Source: an uncultured Clostridia bacterium
GTDB lineage: Bacteria; Bacillota; Clostridia; Oscillospirales; Ruminococcaceae
Assembly (NCBI GenBank): GCA_947625455.1
Contig: CANQOJ010000003.1
Location: forward strand, 1-36,453
DNA: 36,453 nt
Direction of reading: 5' to 3'
Shown: in pieces, positions 27,955 to 36,453 of the stretch
Layout of the letters: every line of letters begins with the position of its first letter
Numbering within the stretch: position 1 is the first letter of the stretch
The notes under the pieces: generated by a model
What the model was told of the DNA's origin: nothing
What the model saw: the letters and a program-made list of their open reading frames with translations, nothing else
Databases searched by the model: none
Program-made: the position numbers and the translations under genes

Positions 27955-28443
27955 ATGAACAAACCCATTACAGTACTGACGAGAAAAGGAGAGGAAAAGC
28001 TAAAGGCTGAACTTAACGAACTGCGTTCGGTAAAAAGGCGCGAGATTGCGGAGAAAATCAAAGTCGCGCTTTCATTCGGCGACCTTTCGGAAAACAGCGA
28101 GTATGACGAAGCTAAAAACGAACAGGGCATAATCGAGTCGAGAATTGCCGAAATTGAAGCAACTCTTGCACACGCGCAGGTTATCGACGACGAGGACATT
28201 TCAACAGAAAAAGTCGGCATAGGCACGACTGTAAAGATACTTGATGTTGAAATGGACGAGGAAATGGAGTTCAAGATTATCGGCACAAAAGAAGCTGATA
28301 TAAACAACGGCAGAATGTCCGACGAAAGCCCCATAGGCGCGGCAATAATGGGCAAAAAGGTCGGAGATGTGGTTGACGTTGAAGCGCCGGTTGGTATAAT
28401 CAAGTTTAAGGTTTTGGACATCAGAAAAGAAGACGAGGACTAA
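27955..28443 (+). CDS. greA: Transcription elongation factor GreA
   Basis: [43 protein letters not shown] before ATG at 27955. Confidence 0.97.
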   Translation: MNKPITVLTRKGEEKLKAELNELRSVKRREIAEKIKVALSFGDLSENSEYDEAKNEQGIIESRIAEIEATLAHAQVIDDEDISTEKVGIGTTVKILDVEMDEEMEFKIIGTKEADINNGRMSDESPIGAAIMGKKVGDVVDVEAPVGIIKFKVLDIRKEDED

Positions 28444-28449
28444 TTGTAA

Positions 28450-29964
28450 ATGACGGAAAATAACAACAACGAAGAAATTACGGAAATAACCCAAGAGGAG
28501 CTTGACGAACAGCACAGAGTGCGCCTTGAAAAGCTCAACGCACTTAAAGAAGCGGGAAATGATCCGTATAAAATAACGCAGTATCCCGTTGATATACACA
28601 ACGCCGAGATAAGAGAGCGTTTTGACGAACTTGAAAACAAGGACGTCTGCATAGCGGGGCGCATGATGACGCGCAGAAATATGGGCAAAGCGAGTTTTAT
28701 CGACATTCGCGACAGCTCCGACAGAATGCAGGTCTATGTGAGAATAGACAACGTCGGCGAAGAAGCATTTGCGGCGTTTAAAAAGTGGGATCTGGGCGAT
28801 ATTCTGGGAGTAAAGGGCTTTGTGTTTAAGACAAAGACGGGCGAAATTTCCGTACACGCAAGCGAAGTTGTCCTTTTGTCAAAGTCGCTTTTGCCCCTGC
28901 CCGAAAAATGGCACGGCTTAAAGGACAAGGAAGAACGCTATAGAAAGCGTTATCTTGACCTTATCGCAAACCCCGAAGTAAAGGATGTTTTCATAAAGCG
29001 TTCAAAGATACTGTCGGAAATAAGGAAATTCCTTGACGGTCACGGATATGTCGAGGTTGATACGCCTGTGCTTTTGCCTATAGAGATAGGCGCGTCCGCA
29101 AGACCGTTCAAGACGCACCACAACGCGCTTGATATTGATATGTACCTCAGAATTGAAACCGAATTGTATCTGAAAAGGCTTATTGTCGGCGGATTTGACA
29201 AGGTTTACGAAGTAGGCAGGATTTTCAGAAACGAGGGCATGGACGCTACTCATAATCCCGAATTTACGTCAATTGAAATGTATCAGGCTTACATCAACTA
29301 TTTTGAGATGATGGACTTAATCGAGGAGCTGTACAGAACGGTTACCCTCAATGTCTGCGGTACCGATACGGTTGAATATCAGGGAAAGCAGATAGCTGTC
29401 GGAAAACCCTGGGAGCGCCTTACCATGATAGACGCGGTGAAGAGGTATGCGGGCGTTGATTACCGCGAATGGGAAACCGACGAGCAGGCGAGGGCGTGCG
29501 CAAAGGAAAAGGGCGTTGAGGACGGCGTAAATGCAAGTTCAACAAAGGGTGATGTGCTTATTGCGTTCTTTGAGAATTTCGTCGAGGACAAGCTGATACA
29601 GCCGACGATAATCTACGATTATCCCGTTGAAAATTCACCGCTGGCAAAAAGAAAAACCGATGAACCCGCGTTTACCCAACGTTTTGAGTATTTCATAAAC
29701 GGAACGGAGTTTGGAAACGCATTCTCCGAACTCAACGATCCCATTGACCAGAAAGAGCGTTTTGTAAAGCAGGTAGCCGCAAAGCGCGCGCAGGGCGGAA
29801 ATGACGCGCAGGTCGACGACGATTTCATAACCGCGCTTGAATACGGACTTCCCCCGACTGGCGGGCTGGGATTTGGATTTGACAGACTTGTAATGCTGCT
29901 TACAAATTCCGCGAGCATTAGAGATGTGCTGTTGTTCCCGACAATGAGACCGATAAATGATTGA
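28450..29964 (+). CDS. lysS: Lysyl-tRNA synthetase, class II
   Basis: MTRRNMGKASFIDIRD, FRNEGMDATHNPEFTSIEMYQAY, GGLGFGFDRLVMLLT. Confidence 0.97.
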   Translation: MTENNNNEEITEITQEELDEQHRVRLEKLNALKEAGNDPYKITQYPVDIHNAEIRERFDELENKDVCIAGRMMTRRNMGKASFIDIRDSSDRMQVYVRIDNVGEEAFAAFKKWDLGDILGVKGFVFKTKTGEISVHASEVVLLSKSLLPLPEKWHGLKDKEERYRKRYLDLIANPEVKDVFIKRSKILSEIRKFLDGHGYVEVDTPVLLPIEIGASARPFKTHHNALDIDMYLRIETELYLKRLIVGGFDKVYEVGRIFRNEGMDATHNPEFTSIEMYQAYINYFEMMDLIEELYRTVTLNVCGTDTVEYQGKQIAVGKPWERLTMIDAVKRYAGVDYREWETDEQARACAKEKGVEDGVNASSTKGDVLIAFFENFVEDKLIQPTIIYDYPVENSPLAKRKTDEPAFTQRFEYFINGTEFGNAFSELNDPIDQKERFVKQVAAKRAQGGNDAQVDDDFITALEYGLPPTGGLGFGFDRLVMLLTNSASIRDVLLFPTMRPIND

Positions 29965-30650
29965 GGATAAAGCGAAAATCGTTTGAATTTAACCGAGGGA
30001 GTGATTATATAAAGTTTGCCATTTCATACAGTTGCGGAAAGGACAGCACTTTGGCGCTCCACAAGATGTTGGAACAAGGACATGAACCCGTGTGTCTGGT
30101 CGTTATGGTAAATGAGGAAGTAGGACGTTCCTATTTTCACGGCGCTGACAGCACAATGTTAGAGCGTTATGCAAAAGCTCTGGGACTTCCTATGATAGCC
30201 TGCCCGGCGAATGGGGAAACCTATCGGACAGCATTTGAAACAGGTTTGTCGAAGTCAAAAGCAATGGGCGCTGAAGCGGTCTGTTTTGGCGATATTGATA
30301 TTGAACAAAACCGCAAATGGGAGGAAGAACGCTGTAAAGCTGTCGGATTGTTTCCTTGTTTTCCGTTATGGCAGCAGGCGCGGGAAAAGATCGTTTACGA
30401 CCTTATTCGGCTCGGCTATAAATGCCTGATTAAAAGCATTAATCGGAGCGTTTTGCCTATGGAACTCTTGGGAACATTTGTTGATGAAACGTCAATTTCA
30501 GTTATGAAATCGGCGGGTATTGATATATGTGGAGAGAATGGAGAATACCACACCCTTGCTGTTGACGGACCGGTTTTTCGGGAACCTTTGGGATTTCAAA
30601 TCGGTGATAACATCGAATTGGGAGATTATGCGATAGCAGATATTAAATAA
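29961..30650 (+). CDS. Dph6-like ATP-pyrophosphatase (diphthine-ammonia ligase family)
   Basis: SYSCGKDSTLALHKML PP-loop, CGENGEYHTLAVDGPVF. Confidence 0.85.
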   Translation: MRIKRKSFEFNRGSDYIKFAISYSCGKDSTLALHKMLEQGHEPVCLVVMVNEEVGRSYFHGADSTMLERYAKALGLPMIACPANGETYRTAFETGLSKSKAMGAEAVCFGDIDIEQNRKWEEERCKAVGLFPCFPLWQQAREKIVYDLIRLGYKCLIKSINRSVLPMELLGTFVDETSISVMKSAGIDICGENGEYHTLAVDGPVFREPLGFQIGDNIELGDYAIADIK

Positions 30651-30796
30651 TAAAGAAAGAACAACACAAAAGCAGCGAGAAAATTAACGGGTGCCTTAGT
30701 TCCTTGAAAGAGGAATGAACCTTTTTGTTGCTGACAAATTCTGTGAGCATAAGTTTTGCTGTTCCAGACAATGTGCCCTGTTGGCAGTTGACCATC

Positions 30797-30890
30797 TAGA
30801 GGCTAGAATTTAAGAGGCTAGAGTTTTGACGAAAGGCAAACAACCTTTCCATTCAAATTCTAACCTCTTACTTCTAAAAGCGCAATTTAG
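30797..30890. repeat. Family B fold-back repeat, copy B5
   Basis: TAAGAGGCTAGAGTTTTGA...GAAAGGcaaacaaCCTTTC...TTCAAATTCTAACCTCTTA. Confidence 0.8.
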
Positions 30891-30910
30891 AATTTTCAGG
30901 AGGATTAAAT

Positions 30911-31111
30911 ATGGATAATTTCGAGTATAAAGTGGTCGTATATGATACAAAAGGTTTTGGGGGCGGAATTGTTGAGTCAAATCAGCTTGAAATCCAACTC
31001 AATGCTCTTGGTCGTGACGGGTGGGAGATGGTAAGCTGTACTTCTACAAACCAAGGTTATGGTGCATCCAAAAGCGTAGTTTTTATATTCAAGCGCAAGA
31101 AGAACGGATAA
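30911..31111 (+). CDS. DUF4177-like small protein
   Basis: FEYKVVVYD...LNALGRDGWEMVSCTS...VFIFKRKK; RBS AGGAGG. Confidence 0.8.
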   Translation: MDNFEYKVVVYDTKGFGGGIVESNQLEIQLNALGRDGWEMVSCTSTNQGYGASKSVVFIFKRKKNG

Positions 31112-31213
31112 ATTCCCGTTTGCCATGCCGTCAGTAAAAACCGAATACATAAAGACCGACAAATTCAGCAGGCTTGAAAACCTGCCGAAATTGTCATTAT
31201 ATGGGAGAATGGA

Positions 31214-31621
31214 ATGATCAGATATGCCGATATTCAGGATTTACCTGTTTTAAAGGAGAATGACAAGCATATTTCCGAAGCTGAATTGAGGAATATCATT
31301 CCTGCAAAGAGAGTTTTTGTCATGCATAAGGACGATAACTTTACAGGGTGGCTGCGGTTTGGGTTGTTTTGGGATAATATTCCGTTTATGAATATGCTGT
31401 ATATTTTGGATAGGTATAGAAGAAAAGGGTATGGAGCGGAACTTGTTTCATTTTGGGAAAAGGAAATGGCGAAAGAAGGATATACCCGCGTTTTAACATC
31501 TACTCAGTCAGACGAACAATCTCAGTTTTTCTATCGAAAAATCGGTTATACCGAATGCGGCGCACTTTTGCTGCCGAAAGAACCGTTGGAGATGTTCTTC
31601 ATCAAGGATTTAAAGAGCTAA
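31214..31621 (+). CDS. GNAT-family N-acetyltransferase
   Basis: MLYILDRYRRKGYGAELVSFWEKEM, SQFFYRKIGYTECG. Confidence 0.9.
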   Translation: MIRYADIQDLPVLKENDKHISEAELRNIIPAKRVFVMHKDDNFTGWLRFGLFWDNIPFMNMLYILDRYRRKGYGAELVSFWEKEMAKEGYTRVLTSTQSDEQSQFFYRKIGYTECGALLLPKEPLEMFFIKDLKS

Positions 31622-31742
31622 ATTCCCGCCCAGAGGCGGACTTCTTACGAAAGGCAAACAACCTTTCCGCTCTTACTGCATACTGTACATTGTCCACTGT
31701 CAACTGACAACGCAACCGTCAGTTGACAAATTTCCGCGTGCG

Positions 31743-31777
31743 AATGGTTGACCTGCAACCATTGTTTTTGCTATGAT
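31743..31777 (+). promoter_or_regulatory. Promoter TTGACC-18 bp-TATGAT with overlapping perfect palindrome AATGGTTG/CAACCATT, candidate operator of XRE regulator
   Basis: Palindrome arms 31743-31750 and 31756-31763 cover the -35 at 31748-31753; -10 at 31772-31777. Confidence 0.7.
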
Positions 31778-31808
31778 GATAATATCAAAAACAAAGGAGG
31801 TCTTGCTT

Positions 31809-32438
31809 ATGAATATAGCAGACAGGATACAATTTCTTAGAAAATCCAAAGGAGTATCGCAGGAAGAACTTGCGGAAAAGGTTGGCGTTTCCCGACAGGC
31901 AGTTTCTAAATGGGAAAGTGAACAAAGCACTCCCGAATTAGAAAACATTATTATAATGAGCGACTTTTTCGGGGTAACGACAGACTATATCCTAAGGGGT
32001 ATTGAGCCGGAGTCGAGTGATAATAAAGAGCAACAAGGCAGAAAACTTGCAGGCAATATCCTTTATATCGTTTCAACAGCAATTGTTTTTATAGGACTTT
32101 TTTGTGCTTTCTGCGGATACGGATATGCAGAACATTCAATGACGGCTGTGTGGAGTTCTATGATCATTCAGGCGGTCGGTATAGTTTGTTATGGTATCGG
32201 GAAAGTATTGTCGTCAAAAAAAGCTCCGTTTTGCGTTGATTTGCTGAATATAACAGGCGTCGCCTTTATGCCTGTTTCTATGATCACAGGATATATTTCA
32301 GAGCGTATATTACACTATGGAGGAATTACTCCTTATCCGCGAGATATTATCCATTTATTGATATTCGGCGTAGTGTTCGCTGCGCTCATAATTATTAGTT
32401 ATAATATCTTAAAAAAGAAAAGAAATTTATCACGCTGA
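31809..32438 (+). CDS. XRE-family HTH regulator with C-terminal membrane domain
   Basis: IQFLRKSKGVSQEELAEKVGVSRQAVSKWESEQSTPEL then TM segments; RBS GGAGG before ATG at 31809. Confidence 0.9.
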   Translation: MNIADRIQFLRKSKGVSQEELAEKVGVSRQAVSKWESEQSTPELENIIIMSDFFGVTTDYILRGIEPESSDNKEQQGRKLAGNILYIVSTAIVFIGLFCAFCGYGYAEHSMTAVWSSMIIQAVGIVCYGIGKVLSSKKAPFCVDLLNITGVAFMPVSMITGYISERILHYGGITPYPRDIIHLLIFGVVFAALIIISYNILKKKRNLSR

Positions 32439-32586
32439 CGGTTTGGATATCCATTTATTTGTCATCAGAAAGCGCGTGTGTTGTACAGTATTCGGTTATG
32501 GTGTATTATGCCCTTTGGGCAAAACGCTGAGGTGGACATTTTTAGAAAAGGCAATAATCAAGTCGACATTGAAAAGGAGTTACAAA

Positions 32587-33261
32587 ATGGGACTATTTGA
32601 CAAATTCAAGAAGAAACCCGATAACAGCCAAGAGAACAAAAACAATGAACTCAAAGCGTCAGGCTGGGACGCTATAACCGAATTGTGCGAAAAGGCATAT
32701 CCCGACCAGAAAAATCCTAAACATTACGGCACGGTGGTGAGCTATCGTTTTGGCGGCAACGATCCGCTTGACGGTATCAGTGTGTATGACGGCGGAGATT
32801 ATTGGCATTTTGTAACTTACGGTTTATCCGAATTGTATGAAAAAGAATCGGATATAAAAGAAATCAGCGGATATGGCATGGAGTATACTTTTAAGCTGAA
32901 AAAAGACAACTACGAAAACGAAGAAAACGAGATACGCTGTATATGCGGTATCTTACAGTCTATTGCATTACTTACATTTAACCAAGGCGAGATTTTTAAT
33001 GTTTATGAATGCTTATATACAGGACAAACGGTAGGCATAGACAGCGGGAAAAAATCCAATATTACAGGATTTATTACAGTGCCGGACGATAAATTCCCCG
33101 AAATTGCTGACACGCCAAACGGCAAAATGTGTTTCGTTGAGTTTATAGGCGTAACAGACAGCGAGTTAAAAGCAATCCGCAATAAAGAAATCAGCGAAAA
33201 GGAATTGTTTGAAAAATTGGGCAGTGATATAACGGATTATAACCGAAAAGCTGTTATATAA
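32587..33261 (+). CDS. Suppressor-of-fused (SUFU)-domain protein
   Basis: DPLDGISVYDGGDYWHFVTYGLSELYEKES...GYGMEYTFKL; RBS AAGGAG before ATG at 32587. Confidence 0.85.
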   Translation: MGLFDKFKKKPDNSQENKNNELKASGWDAITELCEKAYPDQKNPKHYGTVVSYRFGGNDPLDGISVYDGGDYWHFVTYGLSELYEKESDIKEISGYGMEYTFKLKKDNYENEENEIRCICGILQSIALLTFNQGEIFNVYECLYTGQTVGIDSGKKSNITGFITVPDDKFPEIADTPNGKMCFVEFIGVTDSELKAIRNKEISEKELFEKLGSDITDYNRKAVI

Positions 33262-33299
33262 ATTCCCGTAACCATTTGAAAGAAATAGGAGGAATTATT

Positions 33300-33515
33300 A
33301 TGGCATTTTTTACACCGGTACTATTGTTACGCAGAAAAGTAATCGTAAAACGGTTGATTGCTTGCGGTGCGACCTCGGAAAAAATGGCAAAAACATTGGC
33401 TGAAGCAGGCGTGATCAATCCTAACGGTTTCGGTCGATTTACGCAGAAACTCGTAGAAATGGGAACGATACATATGACTTCCGACGGCAGATATTATGTA
33501 TCAGGCTGTCGATAA
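33300..33515 (+). CDS. Small hypothetical protein (wHTH-like), C-terminus altered by repeat A3
   Basis: RBS AGGAGG before ATG at 33300; last codons TCA GGC TGT CGA TAA lie in A3. Confidence 0.75.
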   Translation: MAFFTPVLLLRRKVIVKRLIACGATSEKMAKTLAEAGVINPNGFGRFTQKLVEMGTIHMTSDGRYYVSGCR

Positions 33516-33680
33516 AGCCCCATCTGCGTCGTCAACGGCACAGCGTTTTCCGCCGCAGGCGGATAATGCGTGCAGGCACAAAGCCTAGCCGTAGCACCGT
33601 TTCAGCGTTTTGCGCTCGCGCATAATGCGTGCATCTGAGGCTTTCTCGACAGCCTGAGGTTGGACTTTTTATACAGTCTG
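33502..33680. repeat. Family A fold-back element, copy A3, with 7-bp flanking direct repeats TATGTAT
   Basis: TATGTAT 33495-33501 | CAGGCTGTCGATAAAGCC...GGCTTTCTCGACAGCCTG...CTTTTTATACAGTCTG | TATGTAT 33681-33687. Confidence 0.92.
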
Positions 33681-33710
33681 TATGTATGAAAACTTTTTTA
33701 AAATAATGAA

Positions 33711-33752
33711 ACCCTTGAAAAAAATTGAACCTTTTTCAAGGGGTATTTTTTA
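33711..33752 (+). terminator. Intrinsic terminator
   Basis: ACCCTTGAAAAA...TTTTTCAAGGGGT followed by ATTTTTT. Confidence 0.75.
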
Positions 33753-33914
33753 CATAAAATGCCAACCCAAAGAAGAAATTTTGTCAAAAACCTACAGAAA
33801 ACCCGCAGATAAAACCCAAAAGATTTTAGTTTCTGCATAAAAAGAAGTTTACAAAAAGTTTAAATTCGGGTGTTAAAATTAAAATTAGCAGAAATATAAC
33901 TAAGGGTGATTTTT

Positions 33915-34775
33915 ATGAAAACAGGACTAATTCTTGAGGGCGGAGCGGTTCGCGGAATATTCACGGCGGGCGTTCTTGACAGACTTATGGACGCGGGGAT
34001 TTATTTCCCGTATGTTATAGGTGTTTCAGCAGGCGGCGGAAATGCCATGAGTTATGTTTCAAGGCAGAGCGGACGCACAAAGGATATGCTTAATGTTCCG
34101 CGTTCGCAGTCTTATTACGGTTTCAGACAGTTTCTGGGAACGGGAAAGATAATAAACCTTGACAAGATGGTTTATGAATACCCGTTCAAGCAGTTCCCGT
34201 TTGATTTTGACACATATTTCCACAGCGGAATTGAAACAGAGTATGTCTGCACCTGCTGTGAAACAGGAGAAGCGGAGTATTTTTCCGAGGGAAGCGATAC
34301 TGAAAGACTGCTTAAAATCACAAAGGCTACGTGTTCTGTGCCTATGCTGTGCGATCCTGTTGAGATTGACGGAAAGCATTATCTTGACGGCAGTATTGCG
34401 GACTCTATCCCGCTTGAACATGCTCTGCAAAAGGGTTGTGATAAGCTTGTCGTTGTTCTTACAAAGCCAAGCAGCGACACACCGCCGACTGATTACAAAA
34501 AATTCCACGCGGTGATACACCAGATGTACAAACGTTTCCCGAAGTTTGAAGAAGCGTGCATGACGAGAGTTGAACGTTACATAGAAAATGTTGAACTTAT
34601 GAACAGGCTTGAAGATGAGGGGAAGATATTTGTATTCCGCCCGTCACTCCCCGCTATATCCAAGTTTGAAAAGGACAGTGAGAAAATCGACGAGTCATAC
34701 AACGACGGCTATATGCAGGCGGAAAATAAATTAGGACAACTGCTTGACTGGATGGGCGTTAAGCTGGTAAGCTGA
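33915..34775 (+). CDS. Patatin-like phospholipase
   Basis: LILEGGAVRGIFTAGVLD, GVSAGG nucleophile elbow, YLDGSIADSIPL. Confidence 0.93.
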   Translation: MKTGLILEGGAVRGIFTAGVLDRLMDAGIYFPYVIGVSAGGGNAMSYVSRQSGRTKDMLNVPRSQSYYGFRQFLGTGKIINLDKMVYEYPFKQFPFDFDTYFHSGIETEYVCTCCETGEAEYFSEGSDTERLLKITKATCSVPMLCDPVEIDGKHYLDGSIADSIPLEHALQKGCDKLVVVLTKPSSDTPPTDYKKFHAVIHQMYKRFPKFEEACMTRVERYIENVELMNRLEDEGKIFVFRPSLPAISKFEKDSEKIDESYNDGYMQAENKLGQLLDWMGVKLVS

Positions 34776-34800
34776 AAAAACGTTTGACAAGGGGGAAACC

Positions 34801-34948
34801 CTGCTAGAGGTTAGAAATCAAGAAGTTAGAGGCTAGAGTTGAAGCTAAAACAAGGTTTAAAAATGAAATCTTGTTTTAGTCTAAACTCTAGCCTCTGGCT
34901 TCTTAAAGCGTTATGCGCGTAGCGCATAATGCGTCTAACATCTAGCAG
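34801..34948. repeat. Family B fold-back element, copy B6, 15-bp terminal inverted repeats
   Basis: CTGCTAGAGGTTAGA ... TCTAACATCTAGCAG (14/15); inner arms AAGAAGTTAGAGGCTAGAGTT / AACTCTAGCCTCTGGCTTCTT and CTAAAACAAG / CTTGTTTTAG. Confidence 0.88.
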
Positions 34949-35929
34949 TAAATATCTTTTCCGCAACATTCCTGTCGTGAATGACTGCCCTGTCAAATTC
35001 CGTCAGCTTTTCAAGGGCAAACTCGACACTGCCCTCAATTGCCGCCGCGCACATCAGCATATATGCCAAAACGCACACCGAAGCAAAAAACCTGCAGTTG
35101 TCCTCAATGCTTTCATCTTGAAAACAAAACGGCATTTTGAGTTCAAACAGGAAATTCAACGCAAGATTTCCGAAAAAGTACTTCGGGAAAATTTCTGCGC
35201 CGTTTGACAGCTTTTCACGGTCGGGTTTACCGTTTGTGAGTATTGCCGAAAGTGCGTTGCTATTTCCGAAAATATCCGAGTACAGCTTTGCCGATTTATC
35301 TAAGTCAATTTCAATCCCCGCAGCGGCAACCAGATTTTCCTCAAAAGTCCGTTTTTTGTCCGACAGGATATTGTACATCTTGCTGAAAATCTCATTTCTT
35401 GAACGTAATGCAGGATTAGCCTTGAACTCCTCTTCGCCCTCGCACAAAACCGCGCTTAAAATGACTTCATTTCCGTCCACCCTGACCTGCTTTTCGCACA
35501 TTTCGAGCGCATATTCGTCATTCAAAAGCATTCTTGCGATTTCGGGACAGCTTGCACTGCAGCACCTTGTCATAACGGCATTGTTGAAAACCGAAATTCT
35601 CGGATAAATACGGCAGGTGTTTGAAATAAATTCCTCGCCGAATGCCCGCTGTATTGAACACAGCGAGTTTTCCGCGAGGAAAGGACATTTCCTGTCCGAA
35701 AGATTTAAGTTGTATAAAACGCCGTTGTATTCGGGAATTTTGAGCATCTCAAACGCGCTTTCAACCTTTTTGCGCATTTCTTCCGACAAATCAAGAGCGC
35801 ACAGCTTTTTGTATTCATCATCAAGCCACACAAGGCTTTCCCAGCCGTTGCAGCAGTTGTTTTCGCAGCTTGCTCCTCTGCACGAAAATTCCCGAAAATA
35901 TTTCGGCTCTCTTATTATGTAGTATCCCA

Positions 35930-35930
<1 letters not shown>
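34935..35930 (-). CDS. FliB-like (flagellin lysine-N-methylase family) Cys-rich protein
   Basis: FSCRGASCENNCCNGWE, CPFLAENSLCSIQRAFGEEFISNTCRIYPR, CCSASCPEIARMLL. Confidence 0.85.

Positions 35931-36453
<523 letters not shown>

Noticed and set aside
31100-33300. Integron attC sites at the TAAATTCCCG boundaries
   Set aside because: No RYYYAAC/GTTRRRY core sites and no integrase; kept only as an unexplained shared boundary sequence.

Overview
The window is 36.5 kb of a Gram-positive (Clostridia/Oscillospiraceae-like, inferred) chromosome, mostly housekeeping genes with some accessory segments. Gene content in order: a VanR/VanS-like two-component system with a VanY-type D,D-carboxypeptidase; a Ter-linked biosynthetic cluster (TerD, HpcH/HpaI lyase-like, ATP-grasp, PRTase-TRSP, StiP/PRTase_1-PELOTA, convergent HAD); an MCP; a YfhO-like membrane protein; an EAL protein; a GH26-like lipoprotein; an amidohydrolase; nth; a CorC-like protein; tatD; metG; a CdaR/PucR-like regulator; ftsE-ftsX-S41; greA-lysS; a Dph6-like ATPase; a row of small accessory genes (DUF4177, GNAT, XRE-TM, SUFU, small wHTH-like); a patatin; a FliB-like protein; and the 3' part of guaB. 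The most unusual structure is intergenic. One family (A) is a dispersed fold-back element of about 180 bp in three full copies plus one remnant. It shows compensatory base changes, a perfect 10-bp flanking duplication at one copy and 7-bp at another, and insertion at or beside stop codons. Its variable non-Watson-Crick pairs all become G.U on one strand only. A second TAGAGG-rich fold-back family (B) shares mini-hairpin modules with it. Other notable points: an S41 (CTP) protein after ftsEX whose Ser nucleophile position is Ala; a GH26-like protein lacking both catalytic Glu positions; and a vanY promoter layout in which only read-through mRNA could sequester the vanY ribosome-binding site. 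All homology calls are by eye; no searches were run.
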